Shown here piece by piece: positions 8,224-17,651 of a stretch of 60,612 nucleotides of DNA. The stretch comes from UBA8752 sp965657965 (lineage in GTDB: Bacteria > Bacteroidota > Bacteroidia > Flavobacteriales_D > Sanyastnellaceae): the NCBI GenBank assembly GCA_965657965.1, contig CBFHQM010000012.1, forward strand, positions 1 through 60,612. Direction: 5' to 3'. The position numbers and the translations under genes were made by a program. Below the pieces are notes generated by a model, which was not told the origin of the DNA, ran no database searches, and saw only the letters and a list, made by a program, of their open reading frames with translations. Positions within the stretch are counted from its first letter, which is position 1; the number at the start of each line of letters is the position of its first letter.

Positions 8224-8961
8224 TCAGACATTGGCAAACCAAGTGTCTAAATCGCGAATCACCTCCGAAATGTCCTCGATCAGGAAATACGTCGTTTGAA
8301 TCTCCGTGGTGGTAAAGGGCGTCGTCATGACCCCCTCCATCGTGAACTTCCGCAGATCCCGGCGTCGGCCCCACGCGTGCTGGGTCTCCCCATGCGAACT
8401 CATGATGCCTGCGCCAAACGCCAGGGGCATCCCCTTTTGCTCGAGGAAACCAAATTCCACAAAAAACCAGTACAGCCTCTGCAACTCGAGCACCCGCTGT
8501 TGGTCGCCACGGAGCGCGACACCAATCTCTCCGAACCTTTGCATGAACGCGGCAAAATCCGCATTCATCAGTGGCGGAACATGGCCAAAGGTGTCGTGAA
8601 ACATATCGGGCTCCTCCAAATAGTCCAGTTGCTCGGGCTTCCTCACCCAAGTGGATGTGCAGAACCGGCGCTGAGCCAACAAGGCAAAAAAGTCGTCTAC
8701 AGGAATCAACCCCGGCACAATTTCCAAGCCCCATCCCGTCGTCCGCCCCAACTCTTCCGACATGCGCTCCACACGGGGAATCTCCTTTTCGGTCAAGGAG
8801 GACATGATGTCCAATGCCTGGAGATAAAGCTTTGCGGCTTTGTCTTCAAGCAAAAGGCGTTGACGGCCATACAACGTGGCCCACGTCTCGTGCTGAACCG
8901 AGGAATATTGAGACTGAAACAAAGACGCGTTCATGGTGAATTCGAATGGAGGTCGTTTCAT
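8224..8961 (-). CDS. phhA: Phenylalanine 4-monooxygenase
   Basis: A 245-residue pterin-dependent, non-haem iron aromatic amino acid hydroxylase that turns phenylalanine into tyrosine. The catalytic core is intact: EPDMFHDTFGHVPPL has the two iron-binding histidines, YWFFVEFGFL carries the glutamate ligand, and RRFCTSTWVR and PEQLDYL match the pterin and substrate region. It is a bacterial, regulatory-domain-free form. No pterin carbinolamine dehydratase gene lies next to it here. An alternative in-frame start at 8934 (MNASLF) removes nine residues. Confidence 0.93.
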   Translation of the reverse strand: MKRPPFEFTMNASLFQSQYSSVQHETWATLYGRQRLLLEDKAAKLYLQALDIMSSLTEKEIPRVERMSEELGRTTGWGLEIVPGLIPVDDFFALLAQRRFCTSTWVRKPEQLDYLEEPDMFHDTFGHVPPLMNADFAAFMQRFGEIGVALRGDQQRVLELQRLYWFFVEFGFLEQKGMPLAFGAGIMSSHGETQHAWGRRRDLRKFTMEGVMTTPFTTTEIQTTYFLIEDISEVIRDLDTWFANV

Positions 8962-8998
8962 CTGTCATCCCAACACAAGCCGGCGACAGTTTCAGGCT

Positions 8999-11503
8999 TT
9001 ACTCCAAAATAAGCCGAGAGGTTACAATGCCCCCATTTAGGGTCCCCCATGCAATCACGTGTGTGCCGTGCGACCATGCGGAAACGTCCACGCGCCAAGG
9101 CTGGATTGCGCCACACGCACCCCGTGTGTGCAACACCCCGTCTGGGCCATAAACAGCGTACCGATTCGCACCTTTTGGTGGAGAAAAGGTGACCTCATTC
9201 TGTGCTGGGTTTGGATAAGCAGTCGACGGTGCAATGCGCGCACCGTCAATGGGCTCATTGGTCCCCAAGGCCACATCCCCATTGGCAAAAGCGTACTGGC
9301 CTTTCCTCAGAAAGGACACCTTGAACACCCCGCTGCCATTGGCTGCTGACCCCATCTGGATTTCGTAATCTGGGTACTCTTGCCAAGGGTCTGCAGGTGA
9401 GGCGCGCCACGCAAGAAAGGCGTTGAGCTCGGTCGAACCATAGAGGTCGTTGTCCAGTTCATCTTCGTCCCCTCCGCGGTAGGTAAAGCGTGCGTCGAGC
9501 ACCATCCCCTCTTCCGGCCAGATTCCATCTATTGTCCAGAAGTGGGTACTGCTGATCTGGTCCATGTAAAAATCAAAGTCAGCCGGCGTTTCGCCTGGCG
9601 CACCGTCCGGCGCAGCCCAATGGTGCTCTACGCGAATCAAGGCACTGTCTCCGTCGACGATGGCATCGCAACCAATGCGCATGTCCACCCACGGCAGGTT
9701 TTGCAGAGAGCTCGTTCCCGATATCCAATAATCGAGGTCCATCCGGCCTTGATTCAATGCTCCTTCTGCGTTCAGGGCCACGAAAGCAGGCGTCAATGCC
9801 GTGACCACTTCTGCCGTGGCATACTGCCCGCTCACCACAATTTGAGCCACTTCTCGGTTGCCCTCTGCGTCCCACACCGTGACGTCCAAAGGCTCGTTGT
9901 TGTGGTGATTCTCGCAGGCACGGAGCTTCTGCTGCAAATGCAACGTGGTGATGGCACCTGTGGGCGCGCCCAAACCCGTGGTCGATGCGCTGTCGAGGAC
10001 CCACGTCGAAAAACCAGGTTGGCGAATGTGGGCGTCGAACCAAGGCGTTACATCCACCCCCGTAGCAGCTTCCCAAGCGGCTTCCAACATGACGTCGTCT
10101 AAGGCACCCCCATACTGAGCGGCCAACACCGCCTGACCACCAGAGCGGAACAACTCATCCCCCAAATAATTCCTGAGGTTGTGGGCCACCGAGGCGCCCT
10201 TGTTGTAACTGTGACGTCCATAGATCTGAGCATCGGGAATCGGAGACAATGCCCAAAACCCCTCGTCATCGATGTGGGCCTGCTCCAACACAAACAACTG
10301 GTTGTCCTTGACCATTTCCACGAACGCTTCCCGGCCACTCAACCCCTCTTCGAAGAGGTGACTCGAATATTCGGCAAACCCCTCTTTGATCCACATGTGG
10401 TTGTGCACCCGAGGCGACATCATGTCGCCCCACCAATGGTGTCCCAATTCATGCCCATAAAGGCCCTCGTTCTGAAAATTGGAGCTCTGCAACATGGCCA
10501 CCGGGTAAGCAATGTTGGTCGGGTGCTCCATGGCTCCCTTTGCCGTGATCACATACCCCACACGCTCCCAAGCATGCGGCCCCCACCAGTCCTCTAGTGC
10601 ATCGATGCAAACCGGGAGGTCCACAAAACGATTGCGCATCAGCTGCAGATCGCTTGGCTTGGCTGTCAAACGGATGGGAATCTCCCCGTAAACCCCAGTA
10701 TGGACAGTGTCGAAATCCACATACTGCCCCACGGCAATGGCACTCAAATACGTGGGGATAGGCTGCTGCATGTCAAATACCCTGCGTAGGGTATCTCCTC
10801 CCAAGCTGTCGGTTTGAACCAGGTTTCCTTGACCGTGAAAGCGCTTCCCCCCCGCGCTGGTAATGGCATAAGTGTAAGCCGCCCTTTCCTTGAATTGGTC
10901 GAAACAGGGATACCATGCTTTGCCATGGTTGGGAGGAATGCTGGTCAGGCCAATTCCCAAGCTGTAGATGTAATCCCCGGTGAGATAGAGTCCTCCCCAA
11001 TACGGGTCGGTTCCCGGTTGACCGTGGTAATGGACCGTCACCTCTTGTGGACCTTGGCTGACCCACCCTTCGGTTGGAGCTTGCACAAAAATGGAGTCGC
11101 CCACCTGATCAAAACCCCAACCAAGACCGTCGAGTTGAAGCGAGTCCACTTCCATCGAGCCCTTGAGGTCGAACCATAAATTCTGCGCGCCCGATTCTGT
11201 GGTCTCAAATTCGATGGTGGCCACGCCTGTGATTTGGAGAGAAGATGCCGCAGTTACATCCAATTCCAAACCGTAATGAATCACATCGAAAGAGTCACTT
11301 CTAGACAAAGAAGCCGACATGTCAAAGTTGTCCGTAGCCTGCGCGCTGCGTGTTCCTTGGTTGGCCGCAGCGTTTTGCACGTGACGACATCCATGATGCG
11401 ACAGGTCCCGGGGGAGAGACCGGCGAAGCACAGGAATTTCGGATTGAGCGAAGAGGCCAACAGAAAGCGCCGTCAGCGCCACCATCATCGTAAAGCGAAG
11501 CAT
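8999..11503 (-). CDS. M1 family metallopeptidase, T9SS cargo
   Basis: An 834-residue secreted aminopeptidase-like protein. Residues 1-20 are a signal peptide (ALSVGLFAQ). The M1 core carries the zinc site HELGHHWWGD and, 18 residues after HEXXH, the third ligand in IKEGFAEYSSH; the substrate-recognition GXMEN element reads GAMEH. A mixed beta region follows, and the last 75 residues (AYPNPAQNEVTFSPP to VTSRLILE) are a type IX secretion sorting domain, so the protein is exported and probably surface-anchored or released. It is divergent from the YwqK-like gene at 11599. Substrates are not predictable. Confidence 0.9.
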   Translation of the reverse strand: MLRFTMMVALTALSVGLFAQSEIPVLRRSLPRDLSHHGCRHVQNAAANQGTRSAQATDNFDMSASLSRSDSFDVIHYGLELDVTAASSLQITGVATIEFETTESGAQNLWFDLKGSMEVDSLQLDGLGWGFDQVGDSIFVQAPTEGWVSQGPQEVTVHYHGQPGTDPYWGGLYLTGDYIYSLGIGLTSIPPNHGKAWYPCFDQFKERAAYTYAITSAGGKRFHGQGNLVQTDSLGGDTLRRVFDMQQPIPTYLSAIAVGQYVDFDTVHTGVYGEIPIRLTAKPSDLQLMRNRFVDLPVCIDALEDWWGPHAWERVGYVITAKGAMEHPTNIAYPVAMLQSSNFQNEGLYGHELGHHWWGDMMSPRVHNHMWIKEGFAEYSSHLFEEGLSGREAFVEMVKDNQLFVLEQAHIDDEGFWALSPIPDAQIYGRHSYNKGASVAHNLRNYLGDELFRSGGQAVLAAQYGGALDDVMLEAAWEAATGVDVTPWFDAHIRQPGFSTWVLDSASTTGLGAPTGAITTLHLQQKLRACENHHNNEPLDVTVWDAEGNREVAQIVVSGQYATAEVVTALTPAFVALNAEGALNQGRMDLDYWISGTSSLQNLPWVDMRIGCDAIVDGDSALIRVEHHWAAPDGAPGETPADFDFYMDQISSTHFWTIDGIWPEEGMVLDARFTYRGGDEDELDNDLYGSTELNAFLAWRASPADPWQEYPDYEIQMGSAANGSGVFKVSFLRKGQYAFANGDVALGTNEPIDGARIAPSTAYPNPAQNEVTFSPPKGANRYAVYGPDGVLHTRGACGAIQPWRVDVSAWSHGTHVIAWGTLNGGIVTSRLILE

Positions 11504-11598
11504 GCACGGAATTTACACCCTGCCGTTGAGCTGCACCATTTCACCTAATCGCGCTTTTTTCGGCGCCTCTGGCTTTTTCAAAATACCGTTACCTTCTG

Positions 11599-12312
11599 AT
11601 GATGATTGGCCAAAGCATACCCACAGCGTTGTTCTGGACGCTCATGATGTGGGTGGGCTCCCCCTTGCTCTTTGCACAACCCATGGACTGCCGTGCCCTG
11701 GCCGAATCCGCCACTGCCCCGCTTGGCTCAGAGGCCCCCGTCCCCTCGCAACCCTGGCTGGACTCCATCGCCAAATCGCCCGAAGGCTCTATGATCCCCG
11801 CCCATGGTGGCCTGACCCCCCAAGGCATGCCCGTTTGGACTCACCAAGTTCAACGTCGCCAATGCACGGACACAAGCTTGGCCTTCAACGGCTGGGTCAA
11901 ACACCCGATTCTGAATCCACGCCAACCGCATTGGCCATTGTCTGAGCAACCAGAGAAGGCCACCCTCGACAAATGGGGCCCGCAAACTCGAATGTGCTAC
12001 CAAAGGTTCGACAACGGCTGGCTCAGAGAGCAAGTAACCTATCACGCCAATGGCCAAGTCCTGCATCACCTGCAAAGGAATGCCCTCGGCCAACGGGTGG
12101 GCATTCAGCGCGTTTGGTTCAAACACGGTCTACCCAATTGGATAGAAAATTTCGACTCAAATGGACAGCGACATGGCCGACAACTGCGGTGGAATCCGAA
12201 CGGTCAGGTGGCACTGGATTTGAACTTTGAACATGGCAAAGCGTTGGATGAGAAAGGGCGACCGATGCCCAAATCCCAACAGAACAGCGGATTTGGATCG
12301 GACGGTTGTTGA
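11599..12312 (+). CDS. YwqK-like MORN-variant protein, exported
   Basis: A 237-residue protein with an N-terminal hydrophobic signal (ALFWTLMMWVGSPLLFAQ) and a C-terminal series of short repeats of the MORN-variant/YwqK type: RFDNGWLREQVTYHANGQV, WFKHGLPNWIENFDSNGQR and HGRQLRWNPNGQVALDLNF. The annotation as YwqJK antitoxin is inherited; in Bacteroidota such repeats occur on many secreted proteins with no toxin partner, and none is seen here. Convergent with the EamA gene, six bases between stops. A second ATG at 11602 is equally possible. Confidence 0.65.
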   Translation: MMIGQSIPTALFWTLMMWVGSPLLFAQPMDCRALAESATAPLGSEAPVPSQPWLDSIAKSPEGSMIPAHGGLTPQGMPVWTHQVQRRQCTDTSLAFNGWVKHPILNPRQPHWPLSEQPEKATLDKWGPQTRMCYQRFDNGWLREQVTYHANGQVLHHLQRNALGQRVGIQRVWFKHGLPNWIENFDSNGQRHGRQLRWNPNGQVALDLNFEHGKALDEKGRPMPKSQQNSGFGSDGC

Positions 12313-12318
12313 ATCCAA

Positions 12319-13203
12319 TCACTCACCTCCCCACTCCGACCAAACAAACACAACTTGGGCGGCCATGATGAGGAAAAAAGCCACCCCATCCAGGCGCAAC
12401 ATTTTTTCTTGATTGATCCACCTCGCCAATAAGGTGGCCACCACGGGTGTCAAGATGGTGGCTACCCCAACTTTGTATGCAGGCATCATGGCATAGGCGG
12501 TGCACAATGCCCACGACGCCAAAGAAACACCAACCCCCATGAGCAAAATCAGGCCAAGGGGCGCCTTGGACAGATGCAGTTTGCGGCCCGCGTGGCGCAC
12601 ATGAAAGAGACATGCGGCCATCAAAACCGCCACTTCTACTGATGCCGCCAAGGTGAACGCATCCACTTCTTGTAAGCTTCGGCCGTATGCGACATACCCT
12701 CTACCCCAGCACAACACACCGAGCATGGAAAAAATCAAGCCCAGCGTCACTTCCCTTTTCAAGGTGGCGTTGTGCCGAACCGCTTGAATCAAAAACACCA
12801 ACAACCCACAGGACGCGAGCACGATGGCCAGGCCAATTGCTTCGGGCATGCGCATCGCTGCACCATTCAACATCCAATCCCAGCAAACCACACTCAAACC
12901 CGTCATGTTCACCACGGGAACCACCAGATAGACCGGTGCATTGCGCAGGGCCAGCGAGAACAACACCAATCCCCCAATCCCCGTCGCCATGGGCAAGGCA
13001 AACACGCCGAAAGCGGCCTCCCATCCCATTTGAGCGAAGTCCTCGCCTGCTTCTCCAAAAAGGAAGGCGAGAGACAAAAGCAGCACTGCACTCACCGCAC
13101 TTCGGCCAAGCAAGGCGGTCCACATGGAGGATTGCGCAAGGACCGTTCGCCAAAGCAAATCCAATGCGGCAAACAACAAGGCCGCTGTGATCGCCCAAAT
13201 CAT
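12319..13203 (-). CDS. DMT superfamily (EamA) transporter
   Basis: A 294-residue integral membrane protein with about ten hydrophobic helices in two EamA halves; examples are MIWAITAALLFAALDLLW, LVFSLALRNAPVYLVVPVV, LILLMGVGVSLASWALCTA and ATILTPVVATLLARWI. Drug/metabolite exporters of this family move amino acids, sugars or metabolites; the substrate is unknown. Start ATG 13203 overlaps the TGA of the GH20 gene by 4 bases, making it the last gene of the glyA-cutC-GH20-EamA run. The open frame continues upstream to 13344 but only inside GH20. Confidence 0.8.
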   Translation of the reverse strand: MIWAITAALLFAALDLLWRTVLAQSSMWTALLGRSAVSAVLLLSLAFLFGEAGEDFAQMGWEAAFGVFALPMATGIGGLVLFSLALRNAPVYLVVPVVNMTGLSVVCWDWMLNGAAMRMPEAIGLAIVLASCGLLVFLIQAVRHNATLKREVTLGLIFSMLGVLCWGRGYVAYGRSLQEVDAFTLAASVEVAVLMAACLFHVRHAGRKLHLSKAPLGLILLMGVGVSLASWALCTAYAMMPAYKVGVATILTPVVATLLARWINQEKMLRLDGVAFFLIMAAQVVFVWSEWGGE

Positions 13204-15464
13204 GGTGAGTCCTGGGTTCGAATCACGCACTCGTCCAAAAACAACCAACTCGCTGAGCCCGACGCAGCATGCCAATCCGGACAAGGACCCGAATTTTTGG
13301 CCGTCATTCTCACGTACCTCGCTTGTCGACCCTCTGTGGTCCACTCCCCTTGAATGGTCGCGCGTTGTTGACGGTCATCTCGGTCGAGAACACGTGCGGT
13401 GGACGCACTGGCCAACACGTTCCATTGGACACCGTCCATGGACCCTTCCCATACCACTGTCTCGGGCAAGAAAATCCAGGCATCTTGGTAGAGATAGCTC
13501 CCCGTTTCGAGAGATGCGATGTTCGAGGCCGCTCCCAAATCCACCGTGATCCGCATGTCCCCACCTTGTCGGGCTTGCCAATTGCCGTCCCGAAAGTCAG
13601 CAGTACCCAACCTTCCGTCCACCAAGGCAGTTTCTCCGCCGCCCGTGTACCACGGGCTTGGGGTATACGCCAATTCCACGTCACGAAATACCGCATCGTG
13701 TCCATCCAAAGGAACCACCTCTTCCTGGCCCGTCCACGTTCCCCTGCGGCCCACCTCCAGACGCAATGCACCCGGTCCTTTCACAGAAACAGGCACGTCG
13801 GCCGTGACCGACTGTCCATTTCCCGTCCACTCCCCTCGACAACGTACACCTCTTCCCTTGACATTGACTGTGGCCAAAAGACCACCTTGATCATCGGCAG
13901 AAGTGGTCAAACTAAACGGAGGCGACTCCAAACCATAGGCCACGCCCAAGGCGTCCAATCGATTGTAATGGTGATCCAAGCGGCGTAAAAAATCCGCAAA
14001 GGCCCCGGGCCTACCCGTGAACCCGCGGCCACTCCAAAACACTTCGGCCAAAGCTGTTAACCTCGGGTAAATCTTGGACTCCACCCGCTCCTGCGGAGCA
14101 TGTTCGGTCCACATGTTGCCCTCGCCGCCCAAAATCCGTCCGGGACCGTGGGCCAAAGAGTCGGGCACAGGCTCAAACGCATATGCCTCTTCCATGTCGG
14201 TGCTTCGCAAAGGGTAGTCCAAATAACAATGGCTCGTTGGGGACACAATCACTTCTGCACCCAAGTGCACCGCTTCGGCGGCACCACCCATGCCGCGCCA
14301 ACTTTGGACCGCAGCGCCCTCCGGCAACCCCCCTTCGAGAATTTCATCCCAACCAATGATGGTCTTGCCCTTGGTCGCCAAATGCGCACCCATTCTTCCA
14401 ATGAACCAACGCTGCAACTCTTCCTCGTTGGCCAAGCCCTCCTCCTGCATCCGCTTTTGGCACTTGGGGCATTGACTCCATCGCACCTTGGGCGCTTCAT
14501 CGCCTCCAATGTGAATGCGCGGACCGGGAAAAAGGCGCACCACCTCTTCCAACACCGTCTCCAAAAACTCAAACGTGCCCTCGTTTCCCGCGCAGTATAT
14601 GTCCTTGAACACCCCCCAACGATGGGGTACCTCCACGCTGTCCCCTGAACACCCCAATTCTGGATAAGCCGCCAATGCCGCAGAACTGTGTCCTGGCATC
14701 TCAATCTCAGGAATGACTTCAATGTGTCGCGCCGCAGCGTACGACACCACCTTTTGAATGTCGCTCGCGCTGTACACGCCACCGTGCTGCGCTCCATCGG
14801 CTTCGGTTCGCCATGCGCCTACTTGGGCCAATTCGGGCAAAGCGGGCACATCGATTCTCCATCCTTGGTCTTCGGTCAAGTGCCAATGCAACACATTCAT
14901 GCCATGCAAGGCCAGATTGTCGATTTGCTTGAGGACGAAATCGACCGCCTGAAAATGTCGACATCCATCCAGCAACAGGCCCCTGTGCTCTAAATCGGGC
15001 GCATCCTGAACCGAACATGACGGAATGGAGAATCCACTGGCGCATCCTGTTTCGCAGGCTACAGGGCACATTTTCCGCAGGGTCATCCACCCCCGGAACA
15101 GACCGGCTTCTGTGGAGGCTTGAATCACAACGCCTGAAGGAGAAATCTGGAGGTGATAGGCCTCTTGCCCCGAGATGGACGCCTCCAATTCAAAGCGAAC
15201 ACCGGGGTCAGCATTGTCTACCCGCTCAATGCCCGCGGCCTCAAACCAAGACGCAACAACATCCCCTTCATTGGACCAAGTTTCCGGCCAAACGAGGCTT
15301 ACCTGCCCTCGACACATCCAATAACCACTGGCTTTTTCCAGACTTTTGGGCGCAGGAATAAGGCCGTCTAAACTTCCTTGCAACAAGGGCTCAGGAGAGC
15401 ACGAAGCAAAAAACCACAAGGCCAAAAGCCCGCTGATTGGCCAAAAGGACAACTGTTGCTTCAT
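13200..15464 (-). CDS. Beta-N-acetylhexosaminidase (GH20) lipoprotein
   Basis: A 754-residue glycoside hydrolase that removes terminal beta-linked GlcNAc/GalNAc. Starting at 15464 gives MKQQLSFWPISG and a lipobox FFASC (Cys about residue 22). An N-terminal GH20b domain is followed by the TIM barrel: HWHLTEDQGWRID, IEVIPEIEMPGHS, RIHIGGDEAPKVRW (catalytic Asp-Glu) and IIGWDEILEGG. After about residue 540 come a beta domain and an F5/8 (discoidin)-like domain (VDGRLGTADFRDGNW, RITVDLG). It sits four bases after cutC and overlaps the EamA gene. Likely role: chitin-oligosaccharide, peptidoglycan or glycan trimming at the cell surface. Confidence 0.92.
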   Translation of the reverse strand: MKQQLSFWPISGLLALWFFASCSPEPLLQGSLDGLIPAPKSLEKASGYWMCRGQVSLVWPETWSNEGDVVASWFEAAGIERVDNADPGVRFELEASISGQEAYHLQISPSGVVIQASTEAGLFRGWMTLRKMCPVACETGCASGFSIPSCSVQDAPDLEHRGLLLDGCRHFQAVDFVLKQIDNLALHGMNVLHWHLTEDQGWRIDVPALPELAQVGAWRTEADGAQHGGVYSASDIQKVVSYAAARHIEVIPEIEMPGHSSAALAAYPELGCSGDSVEVPHRWGVFKDIYCAGNEGTFEFLETVLEEVVRLFPGPRIHIGGDEAPKVRWSQCPKCQKRMQEEGLANEEELQRWFIGRMGAHLATKGKTIIGWDEILEGGLPEGAAVQSWRGMGGAAEAVHLGAEVIVSPTSHCYLDYPLRSTDMEEAYAFEPVPDSLAHGPGRILGGEGNMWTEHAPQERVESKIYPRLTALAEVFWSGRGFTGRPGAFADFLRRLDHHYNRLDALGVAYGLESPPFSLTTSADDQGGLLATVNVKGRGVRCRGEWTGNGQSVTADVPVSVKGPGALRLEVGRRGTWTGQEEVVPLDGHDAVFRDVELAYTPSPWYTGGGETALVDGRLGTADFRDGNWQARQGGDMRITVDLGAASNIASLETGSYLYQDAWIFLPETVVWEGSMDGVQWNVLASASTARVLDRDDRQQRATIQGEWTTEGRQARYVRMTAKNSGPCPDWHAASGSASWLFLDECVIRTQDSP

Positions 15465-15468
15465 GGCC

Positions 15469-16197
15469 TCAAGGTCGTTCAACCTTGCGCACCGATTGCA
15501 CCAGCGCCTCGACTTCCTTGGCATCGACTTGACTTCTTTGCGAATCAAACAGCCCCTGATGGGACGTTCCTTTCTCCGTTCGACGGCAACTTGCGTGAAC
15601 ACCCTCTACTCCGCAACGAAGCAAGGCTTCCACATGGGCGGGCTTCACTCCGGCGCCGGCCACAACCTCCAACCCTTGTTGGACCATCGCCTGAATCTGC
15701 GCCAAACCCTCGTGTGCCTTGGCCTTGCCTCCACTGGTGAGTGCGGTTCGAACCCCGCAATCGAGCAGGGTTTGGATCGCCTGGGCGCCCGCATCCGCCT
15801 CGTCCACTGCGCGATGGAACACCAAGTGCTCCATTCCAATCTGCCGTTCAAAGGCAGCCAAAAACGCCACATCTATGGTGCCCTGAGGCGTCAGACCTCC
15901 TGTGACAACACGATCGACACCCAAACCCAGTAGGTCTTCCGCCTCCAACAACATGGCTCGTTTTTCCTTCTGGGTATAGACAAAATCGCCCTCCCTCGGG
16001 CGCACAAGTACGCGCATTCCCAGCCCTACTGACCGGGCTTCTTGCAGGGCCACGACAATCAGTCCACGTCCAGGGGTCAACCCTCCTGAAGGCAGGTGGG
16101 TGCAGAATTCAACACGGTCCGCCCCTCCCTTGGCTGCCGATGCGACATCCTCGGGAGTAGAGGCCACAACCTCCACACGAACCGTGTTCAACGCCAT
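15469..16197 (-). CDS. cutC: CutC family protein
   Basis: A 242-residue TIM-barrel protein of the CutC family, named for copper homeostasis though the biochemical role is still uncertain. Family hallmarks: VEVVASTPEDVASAAKGGAD, RVEFCTHLPSGGLTPGRG, RVLVRPREGDFVY, HRAVDEADA, LTSGGKAKA and AGAGVKPAHV. The ATG at 16197 shares one base with the TAA of glyA (TAATG), and its stop is four bases before GH20, so these genes are very probably translationally coupled. The frame upstream of 16197 lies within glyA and is not used. Confidence 0.9.
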   Translation of the reverse strand: MALNTVRVEVVASTPEDVASAAKGGADRVEFCTHLPSGGLTPGRGLIVVALQEARSVGLGMRVLVRPREGDFVYTQKEKRAMLLEAEDLLGLGVDRVVTGGLTPQGTIDVAFLAAFERQIGMEHLVFHRAVDEADAGAQAIQTLLDCGVRTALTSGGKAKAHEGLAQIQAMVQQGLEVVAGAGVKPAHVEALLRCGVEGVHASCRRTEKGTSHQGLFDSQRSQVDAKEVEALVQSVRKVERP

Positions 16198-17480
16198 TAG
16201 GCCGATACAGCCTCTGCAAACAGGGGCAACTGAGACATGCGGGCCTTGACCGCGTCTCCCACTTTGGAAATCACTTCGGGGTTCTCCGCATTGCACATCA
16301 CCTCGTCCATCCAACCGACCAATTGATCCATATCAGACTCCACCATTCCACGGGTTGTGACCGCTGGTGTTCCCACGCGAAGACCGGAGGTCACGAATGG
16401 ACTGCGGGTGTCAAACGGCACCATGTTCTTGTTGACTGTGATGTGCGCTGCACCCAACGCTGCATCTGCGGCCTTTCCGGTGATGTCCTTGTTGCGCAGG
16501 TCAATCAGCATCAAGTGATTGTCTGTTCCTCCACTGATCAAGTCGTACCCACGGTCGGTAAAGGCCTTGGCCATCGCTTGCGCATTGCTGACCACTTGTT
16601 GGGTGTATGCCTTGTAGCCCGGCTCAAGTGCCTCGCCAAAGGCCACAGCCTTGGCTGCGATCACGTGTTCTAAAGGACCGCCCTGCATGCCCGGGAAGAC
16701 AGCGCTATCCAGCAAAGAAGACAGCTTGCGGACCGTGCCCTTTTGAGTGGTCAAGCCCCATGGATTCTCCATGTCTTTGCCCACCATGATGATGCCCCCA
16801 CGCGGGCCGCGAAGTGTTTTGTGCGTGGTCGACGTGACGATGTGACAATGCGGCATTGGGTCGTTCAACAAGCCTGTCGCAATCAATCCTGCCGGATGAC
16901 TGATGTCGGCTAAAAGCAAAGCGCCTACGCTGTCTGCAATCTCCCGAAAACGGGCATAGTCCCAATCTCGGCTGTAAGCCGATGCTCCACAGATGAGCAA
17001 TTTGGGCTGCTCCCGCTCGGCCGTCTCGGCCACCTTGTCCATGTCGATTGTACCGGACTCTTCCTCTACCCCATAAAAAACAGGGTCGTAGAGCTTGCCG
17101 GAATAGTTGACCGGAGAGCCGTGGGTCAAATGACCCCCATGCGCCAAATCAAAGCCCATGATTTTGTCGCCCGGCTTGAGGCAAGCCAACATGACCGCAC
17201 TGTTGGCGTTGGCGCCACTGTGGGGTTGGACATTGGCCCACTGCGCCCCAAAAAGAGCGCACAAGCGCTGGCGAGCCAGGTCCTCGACCTCATCCACAAC
17301 GGCACATCCGCCATAATACCGCTTTCCAGGAAGTCCCTCGGCGTACTTGTTGGTCAGCACCGAACCTTGGGCCTCCATGACCTGGTTGCTGGCGTAATTC
17401 TCCGAGGCAATCAACTCCACACCGTGGGTCTGGCGCACCTGCTCCTGTTGAATCAAATCGGCAATGACGGAATCGCGCAT
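16197..17480 (-). CDS. glyA: Serine hydroxymethyltransferase
   Basis: A 427-residue PLP enzyme interconverting serine and glycine while charging tetrahydrofolate with a one-carbon unit. Clear family sequence: ELIASENYASNQVMEAQGS, NKYAEGLPGKRYYGG, VQPHSGANANSAVM, SGKLYDP, LLADISHPAGLIA and the PLP lysine in TSTTHKTLRGPRGG. Length is normal. Upstream gene of the glyA-cutC-GH20-EamA run; 171 bases separate its start from the DUF4625 gene stop, with a hairpin between. No glycine or SAM riboswitch is visible upstream. Confidence 0.97.
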   Translation of the reverse strand: MRDSVIADLIQQEQVRQTHGVELIASENYASNQVMEAQGSVLTNKYAEGLPGKRYYGGCAVVDEVEDLARQRLCALFGAQWANVQPHSGANANSAVMLACLKPGDKIMGFDLAHGGHLTHGSPVNYSGKLYDPVFYGVEEESGTIDMDKVAETAEREQPKLLICGASAYSRDWDYARFREIADSVGALLLADISHPAGLIATGLLNDPMPHCHIVTSTTHKTLRGPRGGIIMVGKDMENPWGLTTQKGTVRKLSSLLDSAVFPGMQGGPLEHVIAAKAVAFGEALEPGYKAYTQQVVSNAQAMAKAFTDRGYDLISGGTDNHLMLIDLRNKDITGKAADAALGAAHITVNKNMVPFDTRSPFVTSGLRVGTPAVTTRGMVESDMDQLVGWMDEVMCNAENPEVISKVGDAVKARMSQLPLFAEAVSA

Positions 17481-17591
17481 GTTTTCTTATTGAGACTTCG
17501 AAATTAAGCGTCCTTTCGGGCTGGAGATGCACCTGGTGAACAAATCCTGTGTCGAAGTGCATCAATGGCCATTTGAGGCCACATCAAAGCA

Positions 17592-17634
17592 GAATGCCCC
17601 ACCCAAATGACAACGCCATTCGAGCGGGGCATTC
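17592..17634 (-). terminator. Perfect 9-bp hairpin after the DUF4625 gene
   Basis: GAATGCCCC (17592-17600) pairs exactly with GGGGCATTC (17626-17634), loop 25 bases. It lies 18 bases past the DUF4625 stop (minus strand) and before glyA. The U-tract on the minus strand is weak, so it may be an attenuating or 3'-end hairpin. Confidence 0.5.
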
Positions 17635-17651
17635 CCGTTGTTTAGGACAGA

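Noticed and set aside
11599..12312. YwqK antitoxin as part of a toxin-antitoxin pair
   Set aside because: No YwqJ/deaminase toxin or other toxin gene lies adjacent; the protein is exported and the name comes only from the repeat family.
13210..13230. GGGTTCGAATC, resembling a tRNA T-loop
   Set aside because: No T-stem pairing, no acceptor or anticodon arm; it lies in the coding 3' end of the GH20 gene.
15760..15777. GGTTCGAACC, tRNA T-arm-like palindrome
   Set aside because: Inside cutC coding sequence, without the rest of a cloverleaf.
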